Below are positions 1 through 8,287 of a DNA stretch of 64,000 nt, one piece after another (position 1 is the first letter of the stretch; each line of letters opens with the position of its first letter). The stretch is taken from NCBI RefSeq assembly GCF_001675165.1, contig NZ_LROS01000077.1, positions 62,001 to 126,000 on the forward strand. The letters are read 5' to 3'. This DNA is from Clostridium ragsdalei P11 (GTDB taxonomy: Bacteria > Bacillota > Clostridia > Clostridiales > Clostridiaceae). Below the pieces are notes generated by a model, which worked only from the letters and a program-made list of their open reading frames with translations, made no database searches and was not told the origin of the DNA. The translations under genes and the position numbers were made by a program.

Positions 1-408
1 GAGGTTTTTTGCAAGATACACAAAACCCATAAAACTCCATACATTGCCACAATAATAGCAGGTAGTATAGCTGCTGCTATAGCAGGATTTTTACCTCTTG
101 ATATTATTATGGAATTTGTAAGTATAGGTACATTATTGAGCTTTATGGTTGTGTCTGCTGGAGTTATATATCTTAGAAAAACTATGCCAGGAATTGAAAG
201 AAGATTTAAATGTCCGGGAGTACCCTTTACGCCTATAGTAACTATATTGTGTTGTCTGGCCCTTTTGGTATCAATGCGTGCAATAACCTGGATAGGATTT
301 TGCGTATGGCTTGTTATAGGTATAGTGGTGTACTTTACTTATGGAAGATTTCACAGTGTTGTTCAAAACGAGGAACCACAAGCTTTTCGTCAATTAAATA
401 GTAAGTAA
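1..408 (+). CDS. APC-family amino acid permease, C-terminal part
   Basis: This is the C-terminal 135 codons of a gene that starts before the window; the reading frame is open from base 1. The piece holds about four membrane segments. It has the family signatures of cationic amino acid/polyamine permeases of the APC superfamily: a TPYIATIIAG loop, the AGFLPLDIIMEFVSIGTLLS segment, then YLRKTMPG and RRFKCPGVPFTP before the last two helices. It should be a cytoplasmic-membrane importer of an amino acid, but the substrate cannot be read from this fragment. It ends in TAA and is followed by a type A repeat and a terminator. A YhdG/YfnA-like permease is the likely type. The family is well supported; the specificity is unknown. 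Confidence 0.85.
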   Translation, partial: EVFCKIHKTHKTPYIATIIAGSIAAAIAGFLPLDIIMEFVSIGTLLSFMVVSAGVIYLRKTMPGIERRFKCPGVPFTPIVTILCCLALLVSMRAITWIGFCVWLVIGIVVYFTYGRFHSVVQNEEPQAFRQLNSK

Positions 409-430
409 CAACTTTTGCACATATGAAATA

Positions 431-550
431 TTGCGAAGCAAAGCTTCGCAAGTTAAGAATTAATAATGAAAAATTAATAGTGAAGGATGATTTTTTAGCT
501 GCCGCAAAAAATCCACATTAACTATTAATTCTTAATTCTTAACTATTAAC
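431..550 (-). repeat. Dispersed repeat A, copy 1 (internally deleted)
   Basis: A roughly 120-nt shortened copy of repeat A, inverted relative to the copies near 4.8, 24.8 and 44.4 kb. It keeps both ends (GCGAAGCAAAGCTTCGC with AGTTAAGAATTAATAATG, and ACTATTAATTCTTAATTC) but lacks the central part found in the longer copies. It encodes nothing visible. Together with the next terminator it fills the gap between the permease and the chemoreceptor. Confidence 0.75.
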
Positions 551-568
551 TAAAAAAGTTGAGTCAAC

Positions 569-620
569 AAATAAAAGAGCCTACAGCTACTTTCAAAAGT
601 AGCCGTAGGCTCTTTTATTT
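569..620 (+). terminator. Rho-independent terminator after the permease gene
   Basis: The arms AAATAAAAGAGCCTAC and GTAGGCTCTTTTATTT, extended by a GCTACTTT/AAAGTAGC inner stem with one mismatch, form a long hairpin. Runs of A and T flank it on both sides, so it could stop transcription from either direction. Confidence 0.8.
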
Positions 621-789
621 GTAAGTTAAATGGTTAAAATTAAGAAGTGTACAATTAATATGAAATAAAGGAAACAAAGCAGGTGCAGCCCCTTTATTTT
701 AATATAAATTTATTGTAAAAAGTGTCGATATACTATAATATAATCAGATGAATAATATTATTCACACACATGAATAGGAGGGTTATTAT

Positions 790-2502
790 ATGAAATGGTT
801 TTCGAACATAAAAATTCTAAAAAAACTGCTGACATCATTTATTATAGTATCAGTGCTTACAGGAATAGTTGGAATGATCTCTATTATCAAGATGGGAAAA
901 ATAAATGGAAATTTGAACAATATATATAATGTAGATTTAAAGGGGACAAACGATCTTCAACAATTAAAGGGAAATTTAATGGCAATTAGAGGAGATATGC
1001 TTATAATTACTGATCCTTCAAATAAGAGTGACTTAAAAGTTATAACAGATGAAATTAGTAGTTTAAAAGATAAAAATACTAAAATAATATCAGATTATAA
1101 AGCTACTATCAATACTGATGAAGATAAGCAGCTGTTTGCACAATTTGAACAATATTTAGGAAGTTGGAGAGATTCCCGTGAAAATGTTATTAGTTTAGTT
1201 CAGCAGGGAAATTATGAAGCTGCAAAAGAGCAATTTGTTAAGTCTGAAGCTTATAGAGCAAAAATGGTTACAGTGCTCGATAAAGAAATAAATTTAAATA
1301 TGAAAATGGCTGAAGCTGATTATAAAGACAGCATAAGTCAGTACAAGTCTTCCTTTAGCATGATGGTTATTGGAATAATTGTAAGTATAGTTTGTTCTGT
1401 TTTACTTGGATTTATTGTTGCAAAGGATATTAATACTCCAATTTTAAAAATTAAAAAATTTGCAAATGAATTTGCTGAATTTGATTTTTCTTCACCTATA
1501 GAAATGTCCAGAAAAGATGAATTGGGAGAAGCTGCCTTAGCACTTAACAAAGGTCAAAAGAATATAACTGATTTAATTAGAACAATTATGGCAAGCTCTG
1601 ATGAAATGAGCAGTTCTAGTGAAGAATTATCTGCAACTGCAGAAGAGCTTTCAGCGAAGTCTGAAGATATGGATAATTCAGTGAAAGTTGTAGTAAGCAA
1701 TGTAGAGGAAACAAGTGCGGCATTTGAAGAGATAACTGCATCTGTAGAAGAAGTGGATTCAAGTGTAAATGAATTGTCTGCAAAAGCTGTAGATGGAAGT
1801 AGTAAAGCCAATGAATCCAAAAAAAATGCTGTTGCTGTACAAAGTAAGGGAAAAACAGCTATAGAAACAACACAAGAATTATATAAGCAAAAAAGAGAGA
1901 ATATGGTAAAAGCTATTGAAGATGGAAAAGTAGTAGAAGAAATAAGAGAAATGGCAGAAACTATTGCAGGAATAGCAGATCAAACCAATTTACTTGCACT
2001 TAATGCAGCCATAGAGGCAGCCAGCGCAGGTGAGCATGGGAAAGGTTTTGCAGTAGTGGCAGAAGAAGTAAGAGAACTTGCAGAACAATCTGCGGAATCA
2101 GTTGCAGGAATTCAAGAGACTATTGTAAAAGTACAGGATGCGTTTAAAAATCTTTCTGCAAGTAGCCAGCAGGTATTGGCATTTATCAATGAAAAGGTAA
2201 ATCCAGAATTTAAAGCATTTGGTGATATGGGAAAGCGATATTATGATGATTCTGAATTTGTAAGTAAGATGTCAGAAGAAATAGCGGCCATGTCAGAACA
2301 ACTTACTGCTATTATAGGGCAGGTAAATGAAACAACACAAAGTGTAGCATCTAGTGCACAAAAATCTTCAGAAAGTTCAAATTCAATACAGCAGAGCATT
2401 GAGGAAAATGTAAAAGCTGTAAATCAGATAGCTATTACAGCACAAAGTCAAGCAGAAATAGCTCAGAATTTAAACGAATTAGTTCAAAAATTTAAAATTT
2501 AA
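790..2502 (+). CDS. Methyl-accepting chemotaxis protein
   Basis: A 570-residue transmembrane chemoreceptor. The order is TM1 (about residues 12-32), an extracellular four-helix-bundle ligand domain (about 35-190), TM2 (about 190-212), a HAMP linker, then the long cytoplasmic signalling coiled coil. The conserved hairpin tip that binds CheA/CheW is present ([18 protein letters not shown] followed by [18 protein letters not shown]). The sensor domain looks like the 4HB_MCP type, which gives no ligand. The ATG follows a clear AGGAGGG site. A hairpin follows the gene, so it is probably monocistronic. No other chemotaxis gene lies nearby. Confidence 0.93.
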   Translation: MKWFSNIKILKKLLTSFIIVSVLTGIVGMISIIKMGKINGNLNNIYNVDLKGTNDLQQLKGNLMAIRGDMLIITDPSNKSDLKVITDEISSLKDKNTKIISDYKATINTDEDKQLFAQFEQYLGSWRDSRENVISLVQQGNYEAAKEQFVKSEAYRAKMVTVLDKEINLNMKMAEADYKDSISQYKSSFSMMVIGIIVSIVCSVLLGFIVAKDINTPILKIKKFANEFAEFDFSSPIEMSRKDELGEAALALNKGQKNITDLIRTIMASSDEMSSSSEELSATAEELSAKSEDMDNSVKVVVSNVEETSAAFEEITASVEEVDSSVNELSAKAVDGSSKANESKKNAVAVQSKGKTAIETTQELYKQKRENMVKAIEDGKVVEEIREMAETIAGIADQTNLLALNAAIEAASAGEHGKGFAVVAEEVRELAEQSAESVAGIQETIVKVQDAFKNLSASSQQVLAFINEKVNPEFKAFGDMGKRYYDDSEFVSKMSEEIAAMSEQLTAIIGQVNETTQSVASSAQKSSESSNSIQQSIEENVKAVNQIAITAQSQAEIAQNLNELVQKFKI

Positions 2503-2512
2503 ATGAAAAAGT

Positions 2513-2551
2513 AAGTCAGTTCTACTTCAAAAGAGGTGGAGCTGATTTTAT
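2513..2551 (+). terminator. Terminator after the chemoreceptor gene
   Basis: AAGTCAGTTCTACTTC pairs, with some G-U pairs, to GAGGTGGAGCTGATT around an AAAA loop, followed by a T-rich run. The remaining bases up to the next gene (about 275) are AT-rich with no other structure I can name. Confidence 0.7.
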
Positions 2552-2827
2552 TTATCCGAAGAATCATTTGATAAATAGTTAATTATGTTTTGTAAAATTA
2601 ATACATAAAAATTAAAAAATTACATAAAATTTCCACTTAGGATGTTTCTTTTTAATTTTATAGGTGATATAATTAGCATAAATGGTATTTTTTCCACTAC
2701 AATTAAGGATAGTTTCTCATAAACGTTCATATAGTGCAATAATTGTTAATATAATTTATATATACATTTAACAAAGTTAGTGTAATAAAATGTAATTATT
2801 AATGATATGGAAATGGGTGTGAGATTT

Positions 2828-3766
2828 ATGAAGAATGTTAATGAAGACGATGGAATTAGTGAAAATCAGCTGAAAAATTTAATTATGATGAATTATACTC
2901 TAAGTCTCGAAAGAGAAATAGAAGAACTTAAAAGTGATGCAAAAAAAAATAGTGAGAAATTAAATGAAAGTCAGGAACTCAATAAAAAAATTTTGCAGTT
3001 TATATATGGCTTATTCCATGAACTTAAGACACCTTTAAATGTGATTTTTTCTGCAGTACAGGTAATGTCATTGTGCACGGAATATAAAAATGAAGGAAAT
3101 TTAGAGAAGCAGAGTCAGTATCTTAAAATAATTAAACAAAATTGTTATAGGCTTATGCGCCTTATAAATAATTTACAGGATTTAAGCAAATTGGATTCAG
3201 GATTTGCCAAATTGGAGTTGCACAACAGAAATATTGTAAGTTTTGTTGAAGATATTACTTTATCTTTAATTCCTTATGCTAAAGGCAAAGGCATAAATTT
3301 GATTTTTGATACCAATGTAGAAGAGAGGATTATGGCTTTAGATTATAATAAAATAGAGAGAATTATTTTAAACTTACTTTCAAATGCAATTAAATTTACA
3401 CCTGAAAAAGGTACTATATGCATAGGGGTTGAAGACAAAGACGATAATGTATATATAAGTGTGAAAGATACAGGTGTAGGAATACCTGATGATAAGTTTA
3501 AATTTGTGTTTGAGAAATTCAAGCAGTGTGATAAATCACCTATAAATGGTAAAGTGGGAAACGGCATAGGACTTTATCTTGTAAAATGTTTTGCTGAGAT
3601 GCACGGTGGTAAAGTTAGCGTAAAGAGTGCTGTAGGACAGGGAAGTACATTTACTGTAAAGCTTCCTGTTAAAGTTGTAGAAGAAAAGCCCAATAAGATA
3701 ATTTTCAGTGAAAATATGGATGAACAGCTCAGCATAGAGTTTTCGGATATATGTCCTAAAATTTAA
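2828..3766 (+). CDS. Orphan cytosolic sensor histidine kinase
   Basis: A soluble histidine kinase of 312 residues. A short coiled-coil region precedes the HisKA domain, with phospho-acceptor His64 in the H-box FHELKTPLN. The ATP-binding domain is complete: N-box NLLSNAIKFTPEKG, G1 box DTGVGIPDD, F-box FEKF and G2 box GNGIGLYLVK. There is no membrane segment and no recognisable sensor domain, and no response regulator is adjacent. Orphan kinases of this kind in clostridia often feed Spo0A, but that is only an inference here. I prefer the ATG preceded by GGGTGTGAG; an in-frame ATG 21 bases upstream (2807) has no good ribosome binding site. Confidence 0.85.
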   Translation: MKNVNEDDGISENQLKNLIMMNYTLSLEREIEELKSDAKKNSEKLNESQELNKKILQFIYGLFHELKTPLNVIFSAVQVMSLCTEYKNEGNLEKQSQYLKIIKQNCYRLMRLINNLQDLSKLDSGFAKLELHNRNIVSFVEDITLSLIPYAKGKGINLIFDTNVEERIMALDYNKIERIILNLLSNAIKFTPEKGTICIGVEDKDDNVYISVKDTGVGIPDDKFKFVFEKFKQCDKSPINGKVGNGIGLYLVKCFAEMHGGKVSVKSAVGQGSTFTVKLPVKVVEEKPNKIIFSENMDEQLSIEFSDICPKI

Positions 3767-3835
3767 TGTCTATACTACGTTTATTTTACAAATTATAAAT
3801 GTTATAATTGTTGTGGTAAAAAAGGCGGTGATAGT

Positions 3836-4708
3836 ATGGATGAAATTGCAGGAACTGGATGTGACATATTAGTTCCTTTTAATGAAAGAAAGCCCTTAAA
3901 AGAGATAGAGCATAGTATTACAAAAAGATATAGAAAGCATATATGGTCTAAATTTGTAAGGGCAATAAGTGAGTTTAAACTGGTAGAAGAAGGAGATAAA
4001 GTTGCGGTAGCAGTGTCTGGTGGAAAAGACAGCTTGACTATGGCCAAATTGTTTCAAGAACTTCAAAAACACTGGAAAGTAAACTTTGAATTGGAGTTTA
4101 TTGCTATGGACCCGGGATATCATGAAGATATAAAAAATCTTTTAGTCAGTAATTGTGAATATTTAAATATTCCAGTGCACATTTTTGAGTCCGGCATATT
4201 TAATGTAGTAGACAATATTGCAAAAGATTATCCTTGTTATATGTGTGCAAAAATGCGTAGAGGTGCACTGTATTCTAAAGCAAAAGAACTTGGCTGCAAT
4301 AAGCTTGCACTTGGGCATCACTTTAATGACGTTATAGAAACAACTCTTTTAAATATATTTTATTCGGGAAGCTTTAAAACCATGATGCCAAAGCTAAGAT
4401 CTCAAAATTATGAAGGAATAGAACTTATAAGACCTCTTTATTATGTAGAAGAATCTTACATTGAGCGTTTCATACAATCAAGTGGCATATGGCCTCTCAA
4501 TTGTGCTTGTATGGTTGCAGCAAAGAGAATAGGAAACAAGCGTTATGAAATTAAGGATATGATAAAGAAGTTGAAAAAGGATTTTAATAAGGATATAGAT
4601 AAATTAATTTTCCATGCCACTGAAAATGTAAATATAGATTCTATATTAGGCTGGGAAAAAGATGGGGAAAAACATTCATTTATAGAATCTTATGAAAGAA
4701 ATAGTTGA
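3836..4708 (+). CDS. TtcA-like PP-loop tRNA thiolation protein
   Basis: A 290-residue PP-loop ATPase of the TtcA/TIGR00269-type group, which adenylates tRNA bases and inserts sulfur (2-thiocytidine in TtcA). The ATP-binding PP-loop SGGKDS lies at residues 61-66, after VAVAV. The conserved cysteines expected for Fe-S or sulfur transfer are present (CYMC at 134-137, and a later LNCAC). The family segment LGHHFNDVIETTLLNIFYSG is intact. The length suits the family. The gene is alone on its strand behind a GGCGGTGA site and is followed by repeats, so it is probably monocistronic. The exact modified base is inferred from family resemblance only. Confidence 0.85.
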   Translation: MDEIAGTGCDILVPFNERKPLKEIEHSITKRYRKHIWSKFVRAISEFKLVEEGDKVAVAVSGGKDSLTMAKLFQELQKHWKVNFELEFIAMDPGYHEDIKNLLVSNCEYLNIPVHIFESGIFNVVDNIAKDYPCYMCAKMRRGALYSKAKELGCNKLALGHHFNDVIETTLLNIFYSGSFKTMMPKLRSQNYEGIELIRPLYYVEESYIERFIQSSGIWPLNCACMVAAKRIGNKRYEIKDMIKKLKKDFNKDIDKLIFHATENVNIDSILGWEKDGEKHSFIESYERNS

Positions 4709-4732
4709 TAATTAATTGAGAATTAAAAAAGT

Positions 4733-4990
4733 TTAAAGTCCAAATATCAAATAAAGATAATTTTTTTAATTAATAGTTAAGAATGAAGAATTAATAGTTA
4801 ATGTGGATTTTTTCCGTTACGCTACAAAAAATCTTTAATTAAATTTTTGAAAGCTCGGTTTGCTAAAGCAAAACATTGCTAAGCACTGACTTATATAAAT
4901 TTAAAGATTTTTTGCGGCAGCTAAAAAATCATCCTTCACTATTAATTTTTCATTATTAATTCTTAACTTGCAAAGCTTTGCTTCGCATTA
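4733..4990 (+). repeat. Composite dispersed repeat: B end fused to repeat A, copy 2
   Basis: The first roughly 30 bases (AAATATCAAATAAAGATAAT) match the left end of repeat B near 7.56 kb. They run directly into a full-length repeat A of about 225 bases. The A copy begins TTAATAGTTAAGAATGAAG, has a middle part with AAATTTAAAGATTTTTTGCG, and ends with AAAGCTTTGCTTCGC. It fills the gap before the small gene at 5053; no coding capacity is visible. Confidence 0.75.
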
Positions 4991-5052
4991 TTTCTAAACT
5001 GCGAAAGTACAGTTATATATAATAAAATGTCGATTATTGAAGGGTGTGTCAT

Positions 5053-5322
5053 ATGCTGAAAATATGGGGAAAGTTAGTTAAGCACAATAAAATAGTAAAA
5101 GATGAAGTAGTTGTGTCAGAGGGCGGAGAAAATTATCAGGAAAATTTAAAAAGTTGTATTCTGGAATTGTGCAGGAAATTTGACATTGAAAAGCCTTACT
5201 GGCTTCCTGCTAATTTGGAAGAATATAATAGGAGAAGTAAGACATCTTTTAATTCGGATAATTTTATAGATGAATTTGAATTTGATAAATTTGAAATAGA
5301 AGAAATTGACGATGAAAAATAA
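5053..5322 (+). CDS. Small acidic protein of unknown function
   Basis: An 89-residue protein that I do not recognise. It starts MLKIWGKLVKHNKIVKD. It has a short central part with two cysteines (SCILELCRKFDIEKPYWLP) and a strongly acidic tail (FEFDKFEIEEIDDEK). There is no signal peptide or membrane helix. The ATG is preceded by AGGG at a suitable distance; an in-frame GTG nine bases upstream overlaps that site and is less likely. A terminator starts within its stop region, so it is a single-gene unit. It is probably real because of its start signal, composition and dedicated terminator. Confidence 0.6.
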   Translation: MLKIWGKLVKHNKIVKDEVVVSEGGENYQENLKSCILELCRKFDIEKPYWLPANLEEYNRRSKTSFNSDNFIDEFEFDKFEIEEIDDEK

Positions 5323-5355
5323 AGAGATCCTATGAAAAGGAACTCTTTATTTTTT
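5315..5355 (+). terminator. Terminator after the small acidic protein gene
   Basis: AAAAATAAAGAG pairs with CTCTTTATTTTT, extended by ATCC/GGA around a TATGAAAA loop. The run of T follows directly. The left arm overlaps the stop codon. Confidence 0.75.
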
Positions 5356-5436
5356 ACACTAAAAAATTGTGAACTGTGAATCAGTGTATTGCGAGCTGCC
5401 AATTAATTGTGCATTGTGAACTGTGAATGGAATAAG

Positions 5437-5817
5437 CTAGTCAAAAATGGTTACAAACTTTATGGAATAAATATCTGCCATTTCAAGTGTACTTGTCTCT
5501 TCATTTCGCAGTACTATATAACTTATGCCTACTTTTTCAAGTATTCCAGTACGATCCTGGAGTGTTCCTGTACCCAAAAGGAAAGTTACTCTTACTCTTT
5601 TACCTATTTGGGTTCTTAAGTAACCTTGAGTGTAATTCGTGTCTTGCTGTACTGGAGAACCTGGAGCCATTTCAAAAGGGCTAGGGGATGGCATTGGTGG
5701 AGGAGATGGTATTGGTGTTTGTCGAATTTCATCACTGGAGTCAAATTCAGGCATTTCTGGTTCAGGTTCAGGAGTCATGGGCATAGTCCTAAAGTAATTG
5801 GGATAATTTGAAATCAT
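5437..5817 (-). CDS. gerQ: GerQ-like spore coat protein
   Basis: A 126-residue protein. The N-terminal half is rich in Pro, Glu and Met. The C-terminal domain (about residues 65-125) reads GYLRTQIGKRVRVTFLLG, then DRTGILEKVGISYIVLRN and MADIYSIKFVTIF, which is the GerQ/YwdL pattern. In Bacillus, GerQ is a coat protein needed to place the cortex hydrolase CwlJ. Here it lies directly downstream of a cwlJ homologue, its start 26 bases after the cwlJ stop, which supports the call. The start is the ATG behind a perfect GGAGGT site; an in-frame ATG ten codons upstream has no site of its own. It is likely expressed in the mother cell during sporulation. Confidence 0.8.
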   Translation of the reverse strand: MISNYPNYFRTMPMTPEPEPEMPEFDSSDEIRQTPIPSPPPMPSPSPFEMAPGSPVQQDTNYTQGYLRTQIGKRVRVTFLLGTGTLQDRTGILEKVGISYIVLRNEETSTLEMADIYSIKFVTIFD

Positions 5818-5843
5818 TAAAATACCTCCATATTTATTAATAA

Positions 5844-6284
5844 TCAAGTTTTAGCATATAGTTCCGTTGGATTGTAAAAGCAGTGATTTGCTACTTTTAC
5901 TTGAAAACTTCCTGTGCCAGTGTAAGGAAAAAGCCACGGACATGGGGCAAAGGGATTGAAGTACCAGAGAGAGTAGCCTGCAGTAAATAACCTGTTACCT
6001 GCAAGTGCCCAGTCTGCTATGTCATAGTGTATTTGTTCAGGAACAACTGACCAGATATTTTGAGGATTGGGAACGCCCCCTAGTTCAGTACGCATACAGT
6101 CAAACTGACCTTTTTGATAAAGTACTTTTCTAAGGTCACCTTGACCTAGTCTCTGATATTCGCCATAGGGTACTCTAACTCTATTCATAATGGTAGTTGC
6201 CACTGCTTTCATACCATTTTCCCCTTCACCACCTGCTTCACATTTTATAATTCTAGCCAGCAGCTCTCTATATGAAAATGCCAT
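5844..6284 (-). CDS. cwlJ: Spore cortex-lytic cell wall hydrolase CwlJ
   Basis: A 146-residue Hydrolase_2 (SleB/CwlJ) domain protein that degrades cortex peptidoglycan during germination. The catalytic Glu is expected to be Glu16 in IIKCEAGGEGENG, followed by AVATTIMNRV. The end of the domain shows GYSLWYFNPFAPCPW and VANHCFYNP. As in other CwlJ proteins there is no signal peptide, in contrast to SleB, because it is made in the mother cell and held in the coat. It is the first gene of a two-gene operon with gerQ, and its ATG follows GAGGTGA. Confidence 0.9.
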   Translation of the reverse strand: MAFSYRELLARIIKCEAGGEGENGMKAVATTIMNRVRVPYGEYQRLGQGDLRKVLYQKGQFDCMRTELGGVPNPQNIWSVVPEQIHYDIADWALAGNRLFTAGYSLWYFNPFAPCPWLFPYTGTGSFQVKVANHCFYNPTELYAKT

Positions 6285-6468
6285 GATTTCACCTCGTATA
6301 TTTTGCTTACAATATTAGTGTATTTAAAAAGACACTAAAAAGTTACAACCAGTATTTAGGAATAGTAATATATTTACCAAAAAATTTTATATTGTCTATA
6401 AAAAAAGCTGCTATTGTTATATAATTAATTTATATATGTTAATAATTAATTGAAGGAGAGGTAAACTA

Positions 6469-7524
6469 ATGTTGAAAAAGAGAAGGTTTTTAAGCCCTAT
6501 ATTGACTGCACTTGTACTATCAGTCACTTTAGGCGCTGCAAATGTACAAGCTGCTACAGTAAAGAGAACAGATGGTGGGGCCGGAGGAAGAATAGGCACA
6601 GCCAATCAAGTAGCTTTAGATTTGTTTAGTAAATCTCAAAATGTAATATTGGTAAATGGATACGGATATGCAGATGCAGTAAGTGCTACGCCTCTGGCAA
6701 AGCAGCTTAATGCCCCAATACTTTTAACTCATGGAGATACTTTGGAATCTGAAGTTGATTCAACTATAAGCAGTTTGGGAGCAACAAAGGTATATATAGT
6801 TGGAGGTACAGGAGTTGTATCTACAGATGTAGAGAATACTTTAAAAGATAAATATGATGTAGAACGTATAGCTGGTATTACAGACAACACTAGAATGGGA
6901 ACTAATGCAGAAGTTGCCAAAAAAGTTCTTAGTATGAGCAATCAGAAAAATGCAATACTGGTAAATGGACAGGATGGATATGCAGATTCACTTTCAGTAG
7001 CTTCAATTGCAGCTCAAAAAGGATATCCTGTATTATTTGCATCTAAAACTCAAGTAGCACCTGTAGTTAAAGATGTAATAACTTCCAAAGGATTAACTAT
7101 ACAAGCAGTAGGTGGTAGTGGAGTTTTACCACAAGATGTAGTAGCTTCCGTAAGTGGAAATAAAGTTACAAGTGATGCAGATTGTGCCAATAGATTTGCT
7201 ACAAACTTAGCAGTTTTAAATTACTTTAAAAATAGTGGTGATTTAGATTTCAGTACTATATATGTAGCAGCAGGTGGATCAGCACAAGATCAATTTGCAG
7301 ATGCACTTGTAGCGTCCGCTGCAGCAGCAAAAACGGGTTCACCAGTTGTTTTAACAGGTTTAGGAGCAGGACAGGCACAGGTAATAAATGCTAACAGTTA
7401 TATATTTGCAAATGCTAAGGATAACTCAAATGTAGTAATAGTTGGTGGAACAGATGTTGTTTCCCAGGACATACAAAGTACCCTTCAAAGTACTGATGAT
7501 TTGCAAATCATAGGAATAGAGTAA
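6469..7524 (+). CDS. Secreted CWB2 cell-wall-binding protein, small form
   Basis: A 351-residue exported protein made almost entirely of three cell wall binding repeat 2 (CWB2) modules. A signal peptide (about residues 1-28) ends near NVQAA. Module hallmarks recur: NGYGYADAVSATPLAKQLNAPILLT with VYIVGGTGVVS, NGQDGYADSLSVASIAA, and FADALVASAAAAKTGSPVVL with VVIVGGTDVVS. CWB2 triplets anchor proteins non-covalently to the clostridial cell wall. There is no extra functional domain, so it may be an anchor or minimal surface protein. A GGAGAGG site precedes the ATG and a strong terminator follows. It is the first of six CWB2 proteins in the window. Confidence 0.92.
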   Translation: MLKKRRFLSPILTALVLSVTLGAANVQAATVKRTDGGAGGRIGTANQVALDLFSKSQNVILVNGYGYADAVSATPLAKQLNAPILLTHGDTLESEVDSTISSLGATKVYIVGGTGVVSTDVENTLKDKYDVERIAGITDNTRMGTNAEVAKKVLSMSNQKNAILVNGQDGYADSLSVASIAAQKGYPVLFASKTQVAPVVKDVITSKGLTIQAVGGSGVLPQDVVASVSGNKVTSDADCANRFATNLAVLNYFKNSGDLDFSTIYVAAGGSAQDQFADALVASAAAAKTGSPVVLTGLGAGQAQVINANSYIFANAKDNSNVVIVGGTDVVSQDIQSTLQSTDDLQIIGIE

Positions 7525-7550
7525 AAAAAGAGCCTTTGGGCTCTTTTTTT
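7524..7550 (+). terminator. Terminator after the small CWB2 gene
   Basis: AAAAAAAGAGCC pairs with GGCTCTTTTTTT around a TTTG loop, directly after the stop codon. Confidence 0.9.
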
Positions 7551-7555
7551 AATTA

Positions 7556-7690
7556 ACAAAGTACAAAGTTCAGATATCAAATAAGGATAATTTTCTTCCT
7601 AACGTCAGAAAATATTTAAATTATAGATTCCCTGAGGTACGAGGGAAATCATCTTTATTTGTTCTTTGTTATTTGAAATTTAAACTTTTT
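7556..7690 (+). repeat. Dispersed repeat B, copy 1
   Basis: A roughly 135-nt element with imperfect inverted ends: AAAGTTCAGATATCAAATAAGG at the left, and the complement of GTTATTTGAAATTTAAAC at the right. The core CTTCCTAACGTCAGAAAATA, then TATAGATTCCCTGAGGTACG, matches the copy at 29.1 kb nearly base for base. There is no coding capacity. It is MITE-like, or a structured non-coding repeat. Confidence 0.75.
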
Positions 7691-7971
7691 TACAAGCTTT
7701 GCTTCAATAAGGAAGTTGTGAATTATGAATTGAAAAAAAGGATTTTTATAGATTGTGTAGAATAATATATAAGTGCTAGAAGTATAATTAAACGAGATTA
7801 TTAATTCCCAGATATATAATAGGAATATATTTCCCATATAACCGTAAATTACTACGGCATAAAGTATGGAAAAACTAGAAATGATGTTGTATAATTGAAT
7901 CATATCTTATTAATAGTAATTTATAAATCCTTTATCATAAGGTGTAAACCGTAGAAATTATGGATTTATTA

Positions 7972-8085
7972 TGATATAATAGAGGATGAATTTGTTACTA
8001 TTGTTATATAAGTATTAAAATTTTATGAAAAATCACGTAAGATTGCACAAAATTAGTAGAATGTGTAGTTTATATGTGGTATAAT
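7972..8085 (+). promoter_or_regulatory. Two extended -10 promoters and leader of the S-layer-like gene
   Basis: Two extended -10 sites read TGATATAAT (7972-7980) and TGGTATAAT (8077-8085). Neither has a convincing -35 box. Either would give an untranslated leader of about 200-300 bases before the start at 8288, which ends in GAGGAGGG. The leader contains AT-rich self-complementary segments (ATATATTTAAAATATATA, AATTTTAATTAAAATT). Long leaders are common for abundant S-layer transcripts. The stretch between repeat B and these sites shows nothing else. Confidence 0.5.
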
Positions 8086-8287
8086 AAGGTCTGTTTCATA
8101 AATGTTGACCAAGCAGTATAAGTGTAAAGGAATGGGATTGTAAAAGAATACATACATAATTGTAGAAATTACTTAAATAGCACTTAACCGCATGGGAATA
8201 CATTTTAAGAAAGTATATATTTAAAATATATATATATATATAAAGAATTTTAATTAAAATTCACTTAATCGAGGAGGGTATTACAAT

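Noticed and set aside
5407-5811. Plus-strand open frames opposite gerQ
   Set aside because: The minus-strand gene has a perfect ribosome binding site, a known domain and the cwlJ partner.
7655-7903. Minus-strand open frame of 82 codons in the gap before the S-layer-like gene
   Set aside because: It overlaps repeat B, has low-complexity Ile/Tyr/Phe composition and no ribosome binding site; it is most likely chance in AT-rich DNA.
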